A stretch of 64,000 bases of DNA. Origin: Barnesiella sp. (lineage in GTDB: Bacteria; Bacteroidota; Bacteroidia; Bacteroidales; Muribaculaceae). The stretch lies in contig JAAVFD010000010.1 of NCBI GenBank assembly GCA_014800945.1, positions 54,656 through 118,655 of the forward strand, in the 5' to 3' direction. The notes beneath the pieces were generated by a model that saw only the letters and a list, made by a program, of their open reading frames with translations, had not been told where the DNA came from and did not search any database. Made by a program: the position numbers and the translations under genes. Positions 51,664 to 60,017 of the stretch are shown one piece after another. Position 1 is the first letter of the stretch. Each line of letters opens with the position of its first letter.

Positions 51664-52035
51664 GACAGTCGGGCGTTTCGTCGCTCGCCGATGAACAAGC
51701 GGCGTGAGGAAAGTCCGGGCAACATAGAGCACCACACTTTCTAACGGAAAGCTGCGGGTGACCGCAGAGTAGTGTGACAGAAAAAAACCGCCACATAAGT
51801 GGTAAGGGTGAAAAGGCGGGGTAAGAGCCCACCGGGCTTCATGGTGACATGAGGTGCCGCACATCTTTGGGTTGCAAGGCCATGTATACCGGCATTTAAG
51901 GATTGCTCGTCCATTGTCGGGGGGTAGGCTGCTACAGCCGACTGGCAACAGCCGGCGCAGATAAATGACGAAACATCGGAGCAAGCCTAAGGGAACTGCT
52001 TCCGGTGACATAACCCGGCTTATAGCCCGGCTGTC
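51664..52035 (+). ncRNA. rnpB: RNase P RNA (class A)
   Basis: The catalytic RNA of RNase P, which trims tRNA 5' ends. The universally conserved 5' core GAGGAAAGTCCGGGC is at about 51705 and the 3' core ACATAACCCGGCTTATAG near 52007-52024, with the P15-type element GGGTAAGAGCCCACCG between. Helix P1 is GACAGTCGGGC (51664-51674) paired with GCCCGGCTGTC (52025-52035). A T-rich tract (TTTTCTT) right after P1 would end transcription. Ends are set by P1 and may be off by a few bases. Confidence 0.95.
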
Positions 52036-52073
52036 TTTTCTTATATAATATATACGCTGAGAGGATTATTTGC

Positions 52074-52081
52074 TATTTTTG
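52074..52081 (+). promoter_or_regulatory. -7 promoter element of the HAD gene
   Basis: TATTTTTG about 30 bases before the HAD phosphatase start. Confidence 0.5.
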
Positions 52082-52110
52082 CATAAATTAATTATTAGTA
52101 AAAGATTTTT

Positions 52111-52725
52111 ATGAAAGCTGCTTTATTTGACCTTGACGGCGTGATAATTGATAGTGAACGACTTTACACAGTTTTTTGGGATGGGATAGAAAAGATTTAT
52201 CCCACTGGAATAGAAAATTTTGCTGTGGCAATCAAGGGATCTACACTACCTGAAATATTGTCGTTATATAAGTCAGATGAGGAGAGGGAAGATATTACAA
52301 GTCGTCTGCTTGATTTTCAGGATAATATGATGTTTCCTCTTATGCCGGGGGCAATGGAGTTTCTGAAAAAGTTGAAAGATAACGGGATACCGAGAGCGTT
52401 GGTGACGAGTAGTGACAGCCGCAAAATGGATTGTTTGTTCAAGCAGTTGCCTGAGTTGAAAGATATGTTTGATGTGATAATTGATGCATCTAAGGTCACG
52501 AAGTCGAAACCTGATCCTCAGGGGTATCTTCTTGCAGCGGAGGCACTTGGCGTTAATGCCGGTGATTGCGTGGTTTTTGAAGACAGCCTGAACGGTTTGA
52601 AGGCTGGTCGTGCGAGTGGTGCCAAAGTGGTTGGTCTGGCAACAACTTTGCCGGCAGCATCCCTGGAGGGTATGGCAGATTTGATTGTTGGTGGATGGGA
52701 TGAGGTTGAGGCTGAGGAACTTTGA
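52111..52725 (+). CDS. HAD-superfamily hydrolase, beta-phosphoglucomutase-like
   Basis: A 204-residue HAD phosphatase/mutase with the helical cap of subclass IA. Motif I is DLDGVIIDS with Asp7 and Asp9, motif II ALVTSSDS, motif III Lys in SKPDPQGYLLAA and motif IV VFEDSLNGLKAG. Substrate is unknown; YcjU/YvdM-like sugar phosphates are plausible. Its stop lies 5 bases from the stop of the converging DUF5009 gene. Confidence 0.9.
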   Translation: MKAALFDLDGVIIDSERLYTVFWDGIEKIYPTGIENFAVAIKGSTLPEILSLYKSDEEREDITSRLLDFQDNMMFPLMPGAMEFLKKLKDNGIPRALVTSSDSRKMDCLFKQLPELKDMFDVIIDASKVTKSKPDPQGYLLAAEALGVNAGDCVVFEDSLNGLKAGRASGAKVVGLATTLPAASLEGMADLIVGGWDEVEAEEL

Positions 52726-52730
52726 GGCTG

Positions 52731-53810
52731 TTAGATTTTGAGGAAGATTTTTCGGCGATACATCTCTCTCAGAATAAAAAAGAGAATCAGGAAGTTGCCG
52801 AAGGTAAGCCATGCATTGTAGTAACTGCCAAGAATTGGCTGTAAGCCATAGCTTACCGAACTTACTATGCTTCTGAAATTGATGACCTCTCCCAAAAGAT
52901 AAGCAGTAATTGCGTTCATCCCATATATTTTCAACCAGTTCAGTCCTCGTGTATATCCTAAACAATCAATGATATAGTAGAAGAGTGACATTAGAATAAA
53001 ACAAAGCCCACTTGAAAATAGGGTCATACTGGATGTCCATAGCCTTTTTATAATAGGCATTTCCAGACTCCATAAAAGTCCGGCTGCGGTTAATGCTATG
53101 CCTGTTGCAAATAGAATATATGCTGCACGAGGTTTGTTTGCCGAGTGATTACGAATAATAACTCCGGCGAAGTAACCGGTCAAAACAGTTACACCGAAGT
53201 TGATGCTGCTCCAAATCCATGTGTAGGTGATATCTCCTCTGAATTTACCGATAATAGCTTCATCAACAAAGTAAGCAAATGAGCCATAAAGTGAATAGTC
53301 CCCGCAAAATTTCATCGGAATCCAATATATTACAAGGAGCGATACTGTTACAGCTATCTGCGCTCTTAGTGGAAGGGAGAGAATAATTATTGATGCTATA
53401 AGATAGCCTATTGCGATAGCCTGAAGTGTATTGGTGTAGATATAAATCCGGGATAAGTCAAAACCAAGGATATTTCCCTGCACGATCATGCCGAAAAAGA
53501 ACAATATTATAACCCGCCTGATTATTTTCCGATACAAACCGGCATAGTCTTTGTTTCTGATGTACTTGCTGAATGAAAAAGGCATAGAGGTGCCAACCAT
53601 AAACAGGAACAACGGCATAACAAGATCCCAAACTCTGAATCCTTCCCACACTTCATGGTCAAGTTGGTAAAGTAGTGTGTTCAGCCAAGGTATATCCGCA
53701 GCTTGCCCAATGGCAATAATTACAGGCTGAGCAAATACAAGCAGGAATAAATCCAATCCCCTGAGTATGTCAAGAGATGCAAGACGTAACTTATGGTGCA
53801 TATATTCCAT
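52731..53810 (-). CDS. DUF5009 acyltransferase-like membrane protein (HGSNAT-like)
   Basis: A 359-residue protein with about ten TM segments. The N-terminal signature RLASLDILRGLDLFLLVF and the following WDLVMPLFLFMVGTSMPFSFSKY match the DUF5009/heparan-alpha-glucosaminide N-acetyltransferase-like group, which moves acetyl groups across the membrane to sugars. NAITAYLLGE near the C-terminus is also typical. I use ATG 53810; the open frame begins with a TTG at 53822, and ATG 53801 is another option. It follows tRNA-Thr and its terminator on the same strand. Confidence 0.85.
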   Translation of the reverse strand: MEYMHHKLRLASLDILRGLDLFLLVFAQPVIIAIGQAADIPWLNTLLYQLDHEVWEGFRVWDLVMPLFLFMVGTSMPFSFSKYIRNKDYAGLYRKIIRRVIILFFFGMIVQGNILGFDLSRIYIYTNTLQAIAIGYLIASIIILSLPLRAQIAVTVSLLVIYWIPMKFCGDYSLYGSFAYFVDEAIIGKFRGDITYTWIWSSINFGVTVLTGYFAGVIIRNHSANKPRAAYILFATGIALTAAGLLWSLEMPIIKRLWTSSMTLFSSGLCFILMSLFYYIIDCLGYTRGLNWLKIYGMNAITAYLLGEVINFRSIVSSVSYGLQPILGSYYNAWLTFGNFLILFFILREMYRRKIFLKI

Positions 53811-53840
53811 GAAGTTAAGCAAGTAATTTACACGACTTGC

Positions 53841-53879
53841 TAAATAAAAAACTCAGCCGATTATACAAGACTGAGTTTT
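53841..53879 (-). terminator. Rho-independent terminator of tRNA-Thr
   Basis: Nine-bp stem AAAACTCAG/CTGAGTTTT with a 14-base loop followed on the minus strand by TTATTTA, 12 bases after the tRNA-Thr 3' end. Confidence 0.8.
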
Positions 53880-53891
53880 AATTTAGCTTTG

Positions 53892-53964
53892 AGCCGCGAG
53901 TGGGACTCGAACCCACGACCTTCTCGTTACGAATGAGATGCTCTACCAACTAAGCTATTGCGGC
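53892..53964 (-). tRNA. tRNA-Thr (anticodon CGT)
   Basis: Minus-strand 73-nt cloverleaf: acceptor GCCGCAA with TCGCGGC, D arm GCTTAGTTGGTAGAGC, anticodon arm CTCATTCGTAACGAG with anticodon CGT, T arm GTGGG-TTCGAGT-CCCAC and discriminator T. CCA is not encoded. Acceptor pair 6-67 is an A-C mismatch, which is unusual in an otherwise regular tRNA. Confidence 0.93.
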
Positions 53965-53996
53965 AAACCGTATTTCTGCTTCTATGAAAATCAGAA

Positions 53997-54004
53997 CAAA
54001 GATA
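53997..54004 (-). promoter_or_regulatory. -7 promoter element of tRNA-Thr
   Basis: TATCTTTG on the minus strand 33 bases before the mature tRNA 5' end, right after the DUF4270 stop. Confidence 0.55.
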
Positions 54005-54008
54005 CGAA

Positions 54009-55388
54009 TTATTTTGAGTATTGACGTGTATATGTCAGTTTAATCTTAGCGTTATTTATATCTAACTTAACCATAGCAGGCTTTTGAACGTAGGGGCTTA
54101 TTGTGGTAATATAAGAAACGGTTGAACCGTAGTTTGAATTACTTTCTGTCTCAATATTAACGGGTACGAGCAAGAATGTATAATCCTCAGGTTCAAGCGT
54201 GTCCTTTTTCAGCATCTCAACAAGGTAATCTCTCATAGCTGTGAAGCTATAAGATTTATTTAATGAATTGTAAGAGGCTGAAAATGAGGTCAGATTGTCT
54301 GTAATCTTATTCTCGGCAAAGAATTTATCTTTATCTTTTTCAAGTATGAGCAACACATCAGCCGGTGGCTCGATGCCATAAGTGTTTTCAATAGTTTCAG
54401 CCGGAATTTCAAAAGACAATCCGTTCAGCACCGAAAGGTTTCCTGCACCTTTGCGATATGTCTGAACCAGAGCCGGGGTCGGGAAGATAATTTTTGTTTC
54501 CATACCAGCCGGTGCAACAAGCAGCGAGTTGCCTTGTTGAGCGAGCTCAGTGAGCTGTTCGCTGAGTTTCAAAGAAATATTGTTATTTGTTATAACTTCC
54601 GGTGTAACAGCGAAGTAAGAGCGAACTTTATTGTAAATAGTATCTTTTTCAACATCATCAACCGTTGCTGTTGTGTGCTGGCGGTAATAGATGTTTATTC
54701 TGGTTTCAGAAATATTTATAACACGTCCAGATCCAAAAGATGTTGTAACATAAAGTCCCGGAAAGAGAGTGGTGAATTTATCTGGAAGAGCGAACATTGA
54801 TGAGTCCTGAAGGTAAGCGCTGTACAAATCCTGTCCGAGCGATCTCGGTAAAGTGATGCTGAAAGATCTGAAATTGAGTGCATTTACGGAGTCGTTATAC
54901 ATAGCGTGCGCTGTGTATATGGTTGAGCCGAGTTTTTTAGACTCGTCATAGTACCCTTTAGGATCGAAGTCGCTATAGATGGGATAGGGGAGTTGCTTGG
55001 TGAGCGGATACACCTCAATGCCCATAGGCACGAGTGAGTCACCGGTAAAATCACCTGGCACCATAAACATAATGAGTTTTGCCGAGTCGATATCTTCAAC
55101 AGTAACGCCCTTTGTTTCCATGCTGAGCGAAGGGAGGAACTGGCAAACGAAGTCAGATTTGAAAGATCCGAACTCCTTAGCATCCAGACATCCAAGCAGC
55201 TGGGTTATTGTTCGAGACTGCACAACCGGGTCAAGCAAAGTTGTTCCTGAAGCAGTAAATGTACTGTCAATAATTATTTCGGTCTGCTCTGTAATAAGAG
55301 ATGAGCCGACGGTTGTGGTATCATCCTGACAAGCGTATAGTGCGCTAGCGGAGATAAGAACAGTAGCTAATAATTTGATTGATTTCAT
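54009..55388 (-). CDS. DUF4270 lipoprotein
   Basis: A 459-residue lipoprotein with signal MKSIKLLATVLISASALYAC, whose Cys20 would be lipidated (lipobox ALYAC). After DDTTTVGSSLI the protein is beta-rich with motifs of the DUF4270 family (LLGCLDAKEFGSFKSDFVCQF, IDSAKLIMFM, TRINIYYRQ). DUF4270 proteins are common outer-membrane-associated lipoproteins in Bacteroidetes of unknown function. It follows the GT5 half-protein gene by 11 bases, a conserved order in the order Bacteroidales as far as I remember. Confidence 0.9.
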   Translation of the reverse strand: MKSIKLLATVLISASALYACQDDTTTVGSSLITEQTEIIIDSTFTASGTTLLDPVVQSRTITQLLGCLDAKEFGSFKSDFVCQFLPSLSMETKGVTVEDIDSAKLIMFMVPGDFTGDSLVPMGIEVYPLTKQLPYPIYSDFDPKGYYDESKKLGSTIYTAHAMYNDSVNALNFRSFSITLPRSLGQDLYSAYLQDSSMFALPDKFTTLFPGLYVTTSFGSGRVINISETRINIYYRQHTTATVDDVEKDTIYNKVRSYFAVTPEVITNNNISLKLSEQLTELAQQGNSLLVAPAGMETKIIFPTPALVQTYRKGAGNLSVLNGLSFEIPAETIENTYGIEPPADVLLILEKDKDKFFAENKITDNLTSFSASYNSLNKSYSFTAMRDYLVEMLKKDTLEPEDYTFLLVPVNIETESNSNYGSTVSYITTISPYVQKPAMVKLDINNAKIKLTYTRQYSK

Positions 55389-55399
55389 CGGTATCAGGC

Positions 55400-56221
55400 T
55401 TATTTGCCTTCCTCAACAAGAGAGGTGTAGAATTCAGAATATTTGTCCGCGTAATCTTCATTGCCGGTATAATCAAGAATCGGCTTGGAGAGTGACCGAG
55501 CGTATTCAATAAGCTCAGTATCAACATCGGGAGATGTAATTACCACAGCATCAGAATGAAGAATCGCAAGTTTATTTAATGCCGTGTTGTCGGCAGGCTG
55601 TGAACCAAGAATAGCAAGATCCTCTTCCGGGAACTGTAGGGATTTGAGCTTATCAATGAGTCGAGCATCGAGGGTGCCTTCAAATTTTTCCGGTCTTATA
55701 GAGAATACTATTTTGGATTTTGCGAGTGCCGGGTCATCCTGATACATTCTCTTGACATACATAGGCACGAGTGTAGAAATCCATCCAGTGCAGTGTATCA
55801 CAGCAGGATCCCAGCGGAGTTTCTTCACTGTTTCAATAACTCCTTTGGCAAAAAACATCATTCTCTCATCGTTGTCATGAGGAGAGATAACAGTTTCAAG
55901 TTCTTTAGCACCCGCACGCTGGAAATAGTCATCATTATCGATGAAATACACCTGCATTCTCGAGGGTTGCAAAGTTGCCACCTTAATAATTAGAGGGTGG
56001 TCACTGTCATCAATTATAATATTCATACCGGAAAGGCGAATAACTTCGTGCAGCTGGTTTCTGCGCTCGTTTATACAGCCATATTTGGGCATGAATGTGC
56101 GCACCTCATATCCTTTTTCCTGCACTTTCTGAGGAAGTTCCCTTCCATAAAGTGACAAAGGAGATTCAGGGAGATAGGGTGCGATCTCCTGAGAGATGTA
56201 GAGTATTTTTTTGTTTTCCAT
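55400..56221 (-). CDS. Glycogen/starch synthase-like GT5 N-terminal half
   Basis: A 273-residue protein that matches only the N-terminal Rossmann half of GT5 glycogen synthase: ILYISQEIAPYLPESPLSLYGRELPQ (where GlgA has the KxGG ADP-binding region, here changed), VRTFMPKYGCINERR, QVYFIDNDDYFQRAG and VIHCTGWISTLVPMYVK. The C-terminal GT1-like half with the nucleotide-sugar site is absent, so it is probably not a complete glucosyltransferase. Such short forms are regular in Bacteroidetes, so this is a family trait rather than a local truncation. Confidence 0.88.
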   Translation of the reverse strand: MENKKILYISQEIAPYLPESPLSLYGRELPQKVQEKGYEVRTFMPKYGCINERRNQLHEVIRLSGMNIIIDDSDHPLIIKVATLQPSRMQVYFIDNDDYFQRAGAKELETVISPHDNDERMMFFAKGVIETVKKLRWDPAVIHCTGWISTLVPMYVKRMYQDDPALAKSKIVFSIRPEKFEGTLDARLIDKLKSLQFPEEDLAILGSQPADNTALNKLAILHSDAVVITSPDVDTELIEYARSLSKPILDYTGNEDYADKYSEFYTSLVEEGK

Positions 56222-56256
56222 AACCTTAGGAGTGTTACTTTACAGTTTTGGTAGTG

Positions 56257-56264
56257 CAAAGGTA
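56257..56264 (-). promoter_or_regulatory. -7 promoter element of the GT5-DUF4270 unit
   Basis: TACCTTTG on the minus strand, 36 bases before the GT5 half-protein start. Confidence 0.55.
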
Positions 56265-56360
56265 CGAATAATTTTTGGATTTCAGCGCATTGATTGAGTA
56301 ATAGGTCATATAACGGTCTTAAAAAAACTTATAATGGTGTGGAATATGGTCAAGTTGGTG

Positions 56361-56368
56361 TATCTTTG
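56361..56368 (+). promoter_or_regulatory. -7 promoter element of the dsbD cluster
   Basis: TATCTTTG 24 bases before the first DsbD-related gene, divergent from the GT5 promoter. A long run of closely spaced plus-strand genes follows to 62580. Confidence 0.6.
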
Positions 56369-56391
56369 CAAAAAAAATCAAAATAGCGATT

Positions 56392-56853
56392 ATGCGTAGA
56401 TTATTACTATCACTATTACTTATCAGCTGTGGCTTTGTTGCCGGGCTGTGTCAGGCTCCGGGTGAGTCACCGGTAAAATGGCAGGTTACAGTAAAAATGA
56501 ATGGTGCAGAAAAAGGAACTGTTGTTTTCAAAGCACGAGTACAGTCCGGCTGGCATCTTTATGGAATGAACCTTCCGAAAGGAGGTCCAAAGTCAACAGC
56601 AATAGACATGAGTGAGAGTACTGGTGTAGAATTCACAACCCCTCTAAAGCCTGACAGGGCACCGTTAAAAGTGCATGATGATATGTTCGGGCTTGATTTG
56701 ACCTGGTGGGACAGTGACATAGCATTCCGCCGTGACTTCAAGGTGAAAAATAAAGCAAATGCGAGAATAGCCGGTAAAATCAGCTATATGAGTTGTAATA
56801 ACGAGACCTGTTCTCCTCCTAAAACTCAGTCTTTTGACAAAATTATCAAATGA
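56392..56853 (+). CDS. Stand-alone DsbD N-terminal domain protein
   Basis: A 153-residue exported protein: signal peptide MRRLLLSLLLISCGFVAGLCQ, then one DsbD N-terminal-like beta domain (VKWQVTVKMNG, WHLYGMNLPKGGPKSTAID, GKISYMSCNNETCSPP). The last motif with two Cys matches the alpha-DsbD redox pair. It is clearly a paralogue of the N-terminal domain of the next gene and overlaps it by 4 bases (ATGA), so it may be an extra electron acceptor in the periplasm. Confidence 0.88.
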   Translation: MRRLLLSLLLISCGFVAGLCQAPGESPVKWQVTVKMNGAEKGTVVFKARVQSGWHLYGMNLPKGGPKSTAIDMSESTGVEFTTPLKPDRAPLKVHDDMFGLDLTWWDSDIAFRRDFKVKNKANARIAGKISYMSCNNETCSPPKTQSFDKIIK

Positions 56854-58823
56854 TATCTGCTATGAGAAAGCTTATATTGTGGTGCACGATGTTTTTTGCC
56901 GGTGTTTTGGCTGCCGGTGCTCAGATAGTTTCGCCCATAGTCTGGAATGTGTCCTCTTCCATGACAACCGATACTGAAGGTGAAATAGTTTTTTCAGCAT
57001 CAATTGAAGACGGCTGGCATCTTTATGGGCTACATTTGCCCGAGGGTGGCCCCAAAGCCACATCCATAGTGTTTGACAAGCTCGAGGGGCTGACACTTGT
57101 AGGAGAAATAACACCATCGGCGGCTCCTATAGAGAAGGTTGATATGGTGTTTCATCTCAACCTCAACTGGTGGGAGAAAGATGTGAATTTTGTTCAGAAA
57201 TTTAAGGTTGAAGGTGAAAAAGGATATTCCGCATCCGGTGTCATAACTTTTCAGGGATGCAATGATGGCAGCTGTATTCCACCGAGCCGAGAGCCTTTCG
57301 ATGTGAGTTCACCCGGCTATATATCATCTCCTTCCGAGGAAAAAGCAACAGGGGATGTAGCCATTGAAGCAGCTCAAACAGTAAGCGACAGCAAATGGTG
57401 GGCTCCTGTGACATTTCCGGAAGGTGAGAGCGGTGCCCATTCAATAGCAGATTCCTCATGGTGGTACATCTTCATCTGGGGTTTTGTGGGTGGTTTGATT
57501 GCCCTCCTGACTCCTTGTGTCTGGCCAATGATTCCGTTGACTGTTAGTTTCTTCCTCAAGAAGAATGGTTCTAAAGGAAAATCAGTGAGAGATGCCATGA
57601 TGTATGGTGCAGGTATCATAGTCATTTATCTGGTGCTCGGTCTTGCAATAACCTTGATTTTCGGGGCAAGCAAATTGAATGACCTCGCTACAAATGCGGT
57701 GTTTAATCTAATATTCTTCCTGCTGCTGGTGGTGTTTGCCATATCATTCTTTGGCGCTTTTGATATAAAGTTGCCTTCAAAATGGAGCAACGGAGTGGAT
57801 AGCAAAGCGGAGAAAACAACCGGTCTGATAAGCATTTTCTTTATGGCGTTTACCCTTGTGCTGGTGTCATTCTCATGTACCGGACCAATTATCGGAACCC
57901 TTTTGGTAGAAGCTGCTTCGGTAGGTGATATCACCGGCCCTGCCATAGGCATGGGTGCTTTTGCTCTTGCTCTTGCAATACCGTTCACACTCTTTGCAAT
58001 TTTCCCGTCCTGGCTTAAGGAGATGCCCCGTTCCGGCGGATGGCTCAATTCAGTCAAGGTGGTTTTAGGATTTCTGGAACTGGCTCTATCGCTTAAATTC
58101 CTTTCGGTAGCGGACCTTGCTTATGGCTGGGGAATTCTTGACAGAGAGGTGTTTGTTTCCCTCTGGATAGTGATATTCATCCTGTTGGGAATGTATCTTC
58201 TCGGTAAAATCAGATTCAGCCACGATTCTCCTCTTGAATATGTGTCTATAGGCAGATTCTTTATGGCACTTATATCCTTCAGTTTTGCAATGTATCTTGT
58301 TCCCGGTCTATGGGGAGCTCCGCTTAAGAGTGTGAGTGCCTTTGTTCCCCCTCTTTACACTCAGGATTTCAACCTTTATGCCGGCGGTCAATTCAAGGAG
58401 TTTGACGACTATGACGAAGGAATGCGTTTTGCCGCAGAATCAGGTCGCCCGGTGCTTATTGATTTTTCCGGATATGGATGCGTTAACTGCCGCAAAATGG
58501 AGGGTGCGGTATTTGATACTGAGGTGATAAGCGACATTATCAAGAAAGATTTCGTGCTCATCAAGCTTATGGTTGATGACAAGCAGGCTCTTGAAGCGCC
58601 GGTCACTGTAGTTGAAAACGGTAAGAATGTCAAACTCACTACAGTGGGTGAGAAGTGGAGCTATTTGCAACGTTCAAAATTCGCTGCCAACTCTCAACCC
58701 TATTATGTGATGCTCGATAACTCCGGCGATGCTCTTGCCGCTCCATATTACTATGATGAGAATGTGGAGAAATTCGGCAACTGGCTTGAGTTGGGTGTTG
58801 AACATTATGGCAACAAAAGATAA
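56850..58823 (+). CDS. dsbD: Thiol:disulfide interchange protein DsbD
   Basis: A 657-residue inner-membrane electron carrier that passes cytoplasmic thioredoxin electrons to the periplasm. Order: signal peptide (about 1-24), DsbD N-domain with GCNDGSCIPP, a CcdA-like eight-TM core with cysteines in LLTPCVWPMIPLT and VSFSCTGPIIG, and a C-terminal thioredoxin-like domain with CVNC (544-547) in DFSGYGCVNCRKME. The full set of cysteine pairs is present. Confidence 0.95.
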   Translation: MISAMRKLILWCTMFFAGVLAAGAQIVSPIVWNVSSSMTTDTEGEIVFSASIEDGWHLYGLHLPEGGPKATSIVFDKLEGLTLVGEITPSAAPIEKVDMVFHLNLNWWEKDVNFVQKFKVEGEKGYSASGVITFQGCNDGSCIPPSREPFDVSSPGYISSPSEEKATGDVAIEAAQTVSDSKWWAPVTFPEGESGAHSIADSSWWYIFIWGFVGGLIALLTPCVWPMIPLTVSFFLKKNGSKGKSVRDAMMYGAGIIVIYLVLGLAITLIFGASKLNDLATNAVFNLIFFLLLVVFAISFFGAFDIKLPSKWSNGVDSKAEKTTGLISIFFMAFTLVLVSFSCTGPIIGTLLVEAASVGDITGPAIGMGAFALALAIPFTLFAIFPSWLKEMPRSGGWLNSVKVVLGFLELALSLKFLSVADLAYGWGILDREVFVSLWIVIFILLGMYLLGKIRFSHDSPLEYVSIGRFFMALISFSFAMYLVPGLWGAPLKSVSAFVPPLYTQDFNLYAGGQFKEFDDYDEGMRFAAESGRPVLIDFSGYGCVNCRKMEGAVFDTEVISDIIKKDFVLIKLMVDDKQALEAPVTVVENGKNVKLTTVGEKWSYLQRSKFAANSQPYYVMLDNSGDALAAPYYYDENVEKFGNWLELGVEHYGNKR

Positions 58824-59602
58824 TGAGTACATCAGAAGAGAAAGCTGAATCACTCCGCAAAGTTATAGAGACTCTTGACATCCTGAGGGTGAAATGCCCT
58901 TGGGATGCCAAGCAGACTAACGAGAGTCTGCGCACCAATACAGTTGAAGAGGTGTATGAACTTTGCGACGCTCTGATTAAAGAGGATGATGACAACATAA
59001 AGAAGGAACTTGGCGATGTGCTCCTTCATGTATTGTTTTATTCAAAAATCGGTGAGGAGAAAGGAAAATTTGATATAGGGGATGTGGCGGAAGCCCTTAA
59101 TTCCAAGTTGATTTTCCGTCATCCTCATGTGTTTGGTGACGCTAAAGCCGAAACTGCCGGAGAGGTGTCACAGAATTGGGAACAGATTAAGCTGAAAGAG
59201 AAAGGCGGCAACCGGACAGTTCTTGCCGGGGTGCCGGATGCTCTACCTTCAATTATTAAAGCATTCCGTATTCAGGAGAAAGCGGCAAATGTCGGTTTTG
59301 ACTGGGCTGATCGCCGAGATGCCTGGAATAAGGTGCGTGAGGAAAGCGATGAACTTGCATCTGAAATAGAGCGGATGGATGCGCAGAAAATGGAGGAAGA
59401 GATGGGCGATTTGCTGTTCAGCATCATTAATGTGAGCAGGCTTTATGGTATCAACCCGGAGAATGCGCTTGAAAAGACAAACAGGAAATTTATAAAACGC
59501 TTTAACTACATAGAAAGCAAAGCTAAAGAAAGAGGTGTATCCTTAAACGATATGACTCTTGACCAAATGGATGAATTGTGGAATGAAGCAAAATCTCTTT
59601 AA
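58823..59602 (+). CDS. mazG: Nucleoside triphosphate pyrophosphohydrolase MazG
   Basis: A 259-residue all-alpha NTP pyrophosphohydrolase with two tandem MazG domains. The first carries KCPWDAKQTNESL, EEVYELCDAL and KKELGDVLLHVLF (EExxE..ExxD metal site); the second carries EESDELASEIE and EEMGDLLFSIINVSR. It hydrolyses NTPs and can lower (p)ppGpp or damaged nucleotides in other bacteria. Starts within the dsbD stop (TAATG). Confidence 0.95.
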   Translation: MSTSEEKAESLRKVIETLDILRVKCPWDAKQTNESLRTNTVEEVYELCDALIKEDDDNIKKELGDVLLHVLFYSKIGEEKGKFDIGDVAEALNSKLIFRHPHVFGDAKAETAGEVSQNWEQIKLKEKGGNRTVLAGVPDALPSIIKAFRIQEKAANVGFDWADRRDAWNKVREESDELASEIERMDAQKMEEEMGDLLFSIINVSRLYGINPENALEKTNRKFIKRFNYIESKAKERGVSLNDMTLDQMDELWNEAKSL

Positions 59603-60017
59603 TATATTAATAGCGCTATGTTTGTCCTTTACTTATTTAAGTATGGACGGAAAATGCCTGAAAGTTAAGTCTTCCAGGAGTACCGGAACTCCGGTGCTGA
59701 TATGTGACAGTGTGGATTTCCGTTCCGACCTGACAAGAGTTTACGGAAAACTTAAAGGCGCTCCACACACATCTCACCGAATAGATGCAGTGAAATTGCA
59801 GTCAAGCGGTGTGCCGGCTACAGACATAGACGGCGTTGATATCAAACGTTGGTTTCAGTGGGAGGAAGATGGTGAGATACCGGTTGAGATAGATTTTCCT
59901 CCTATGAAAGAACGCTCGTCTCTTATAATAGAAGCTGCAACCCCGAGAGAAACAGCAATATGGACAATAGAAACAGTGCCGACGCGTGCTGCTAAACGGA
60001 AAAAGAACACTAAGTGA
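59583..60017 (+). CDS. Small secreted protein of unknown function
   Basis: A 144-residue protein with a signal-like N-terminus (MKQNLFNILIALCLSFTYLS). I use ATG 59583, which overlaps mazG by 20 bases; the TTG at 59559 would break the signal peptide. The mature part is beta-like (LICDSVDFRSDLTRVYGKL, HRIDAVKLQSSG, DGEIPVEIDFPP) and ends in a basic tail (TRAAKRKKNTK). Its stop overlaps the GTG start of topB. No family recognised. Confidence 0.8.
   Translation: MKQNLFNILIALCLSFTYLSMDGKCLKVKSSRSTGTPVLICDSVDFRSDLTRVYGKLKGAPHTSHRIDAVKLQSSGVPATDIDGVDIKRWFQWEEDGEIPVEIDFPPMKERSSLIIEAATPRETAIWTIETVPTRAAKRKKNTK

Noticed and set aside
55400-56221. Local truncation of glgA
   Set aside because: Short GT5-only forms followed by DUF4270 are a regular Bacteroidales arrangement; no remnant of the second half is seen nearby.
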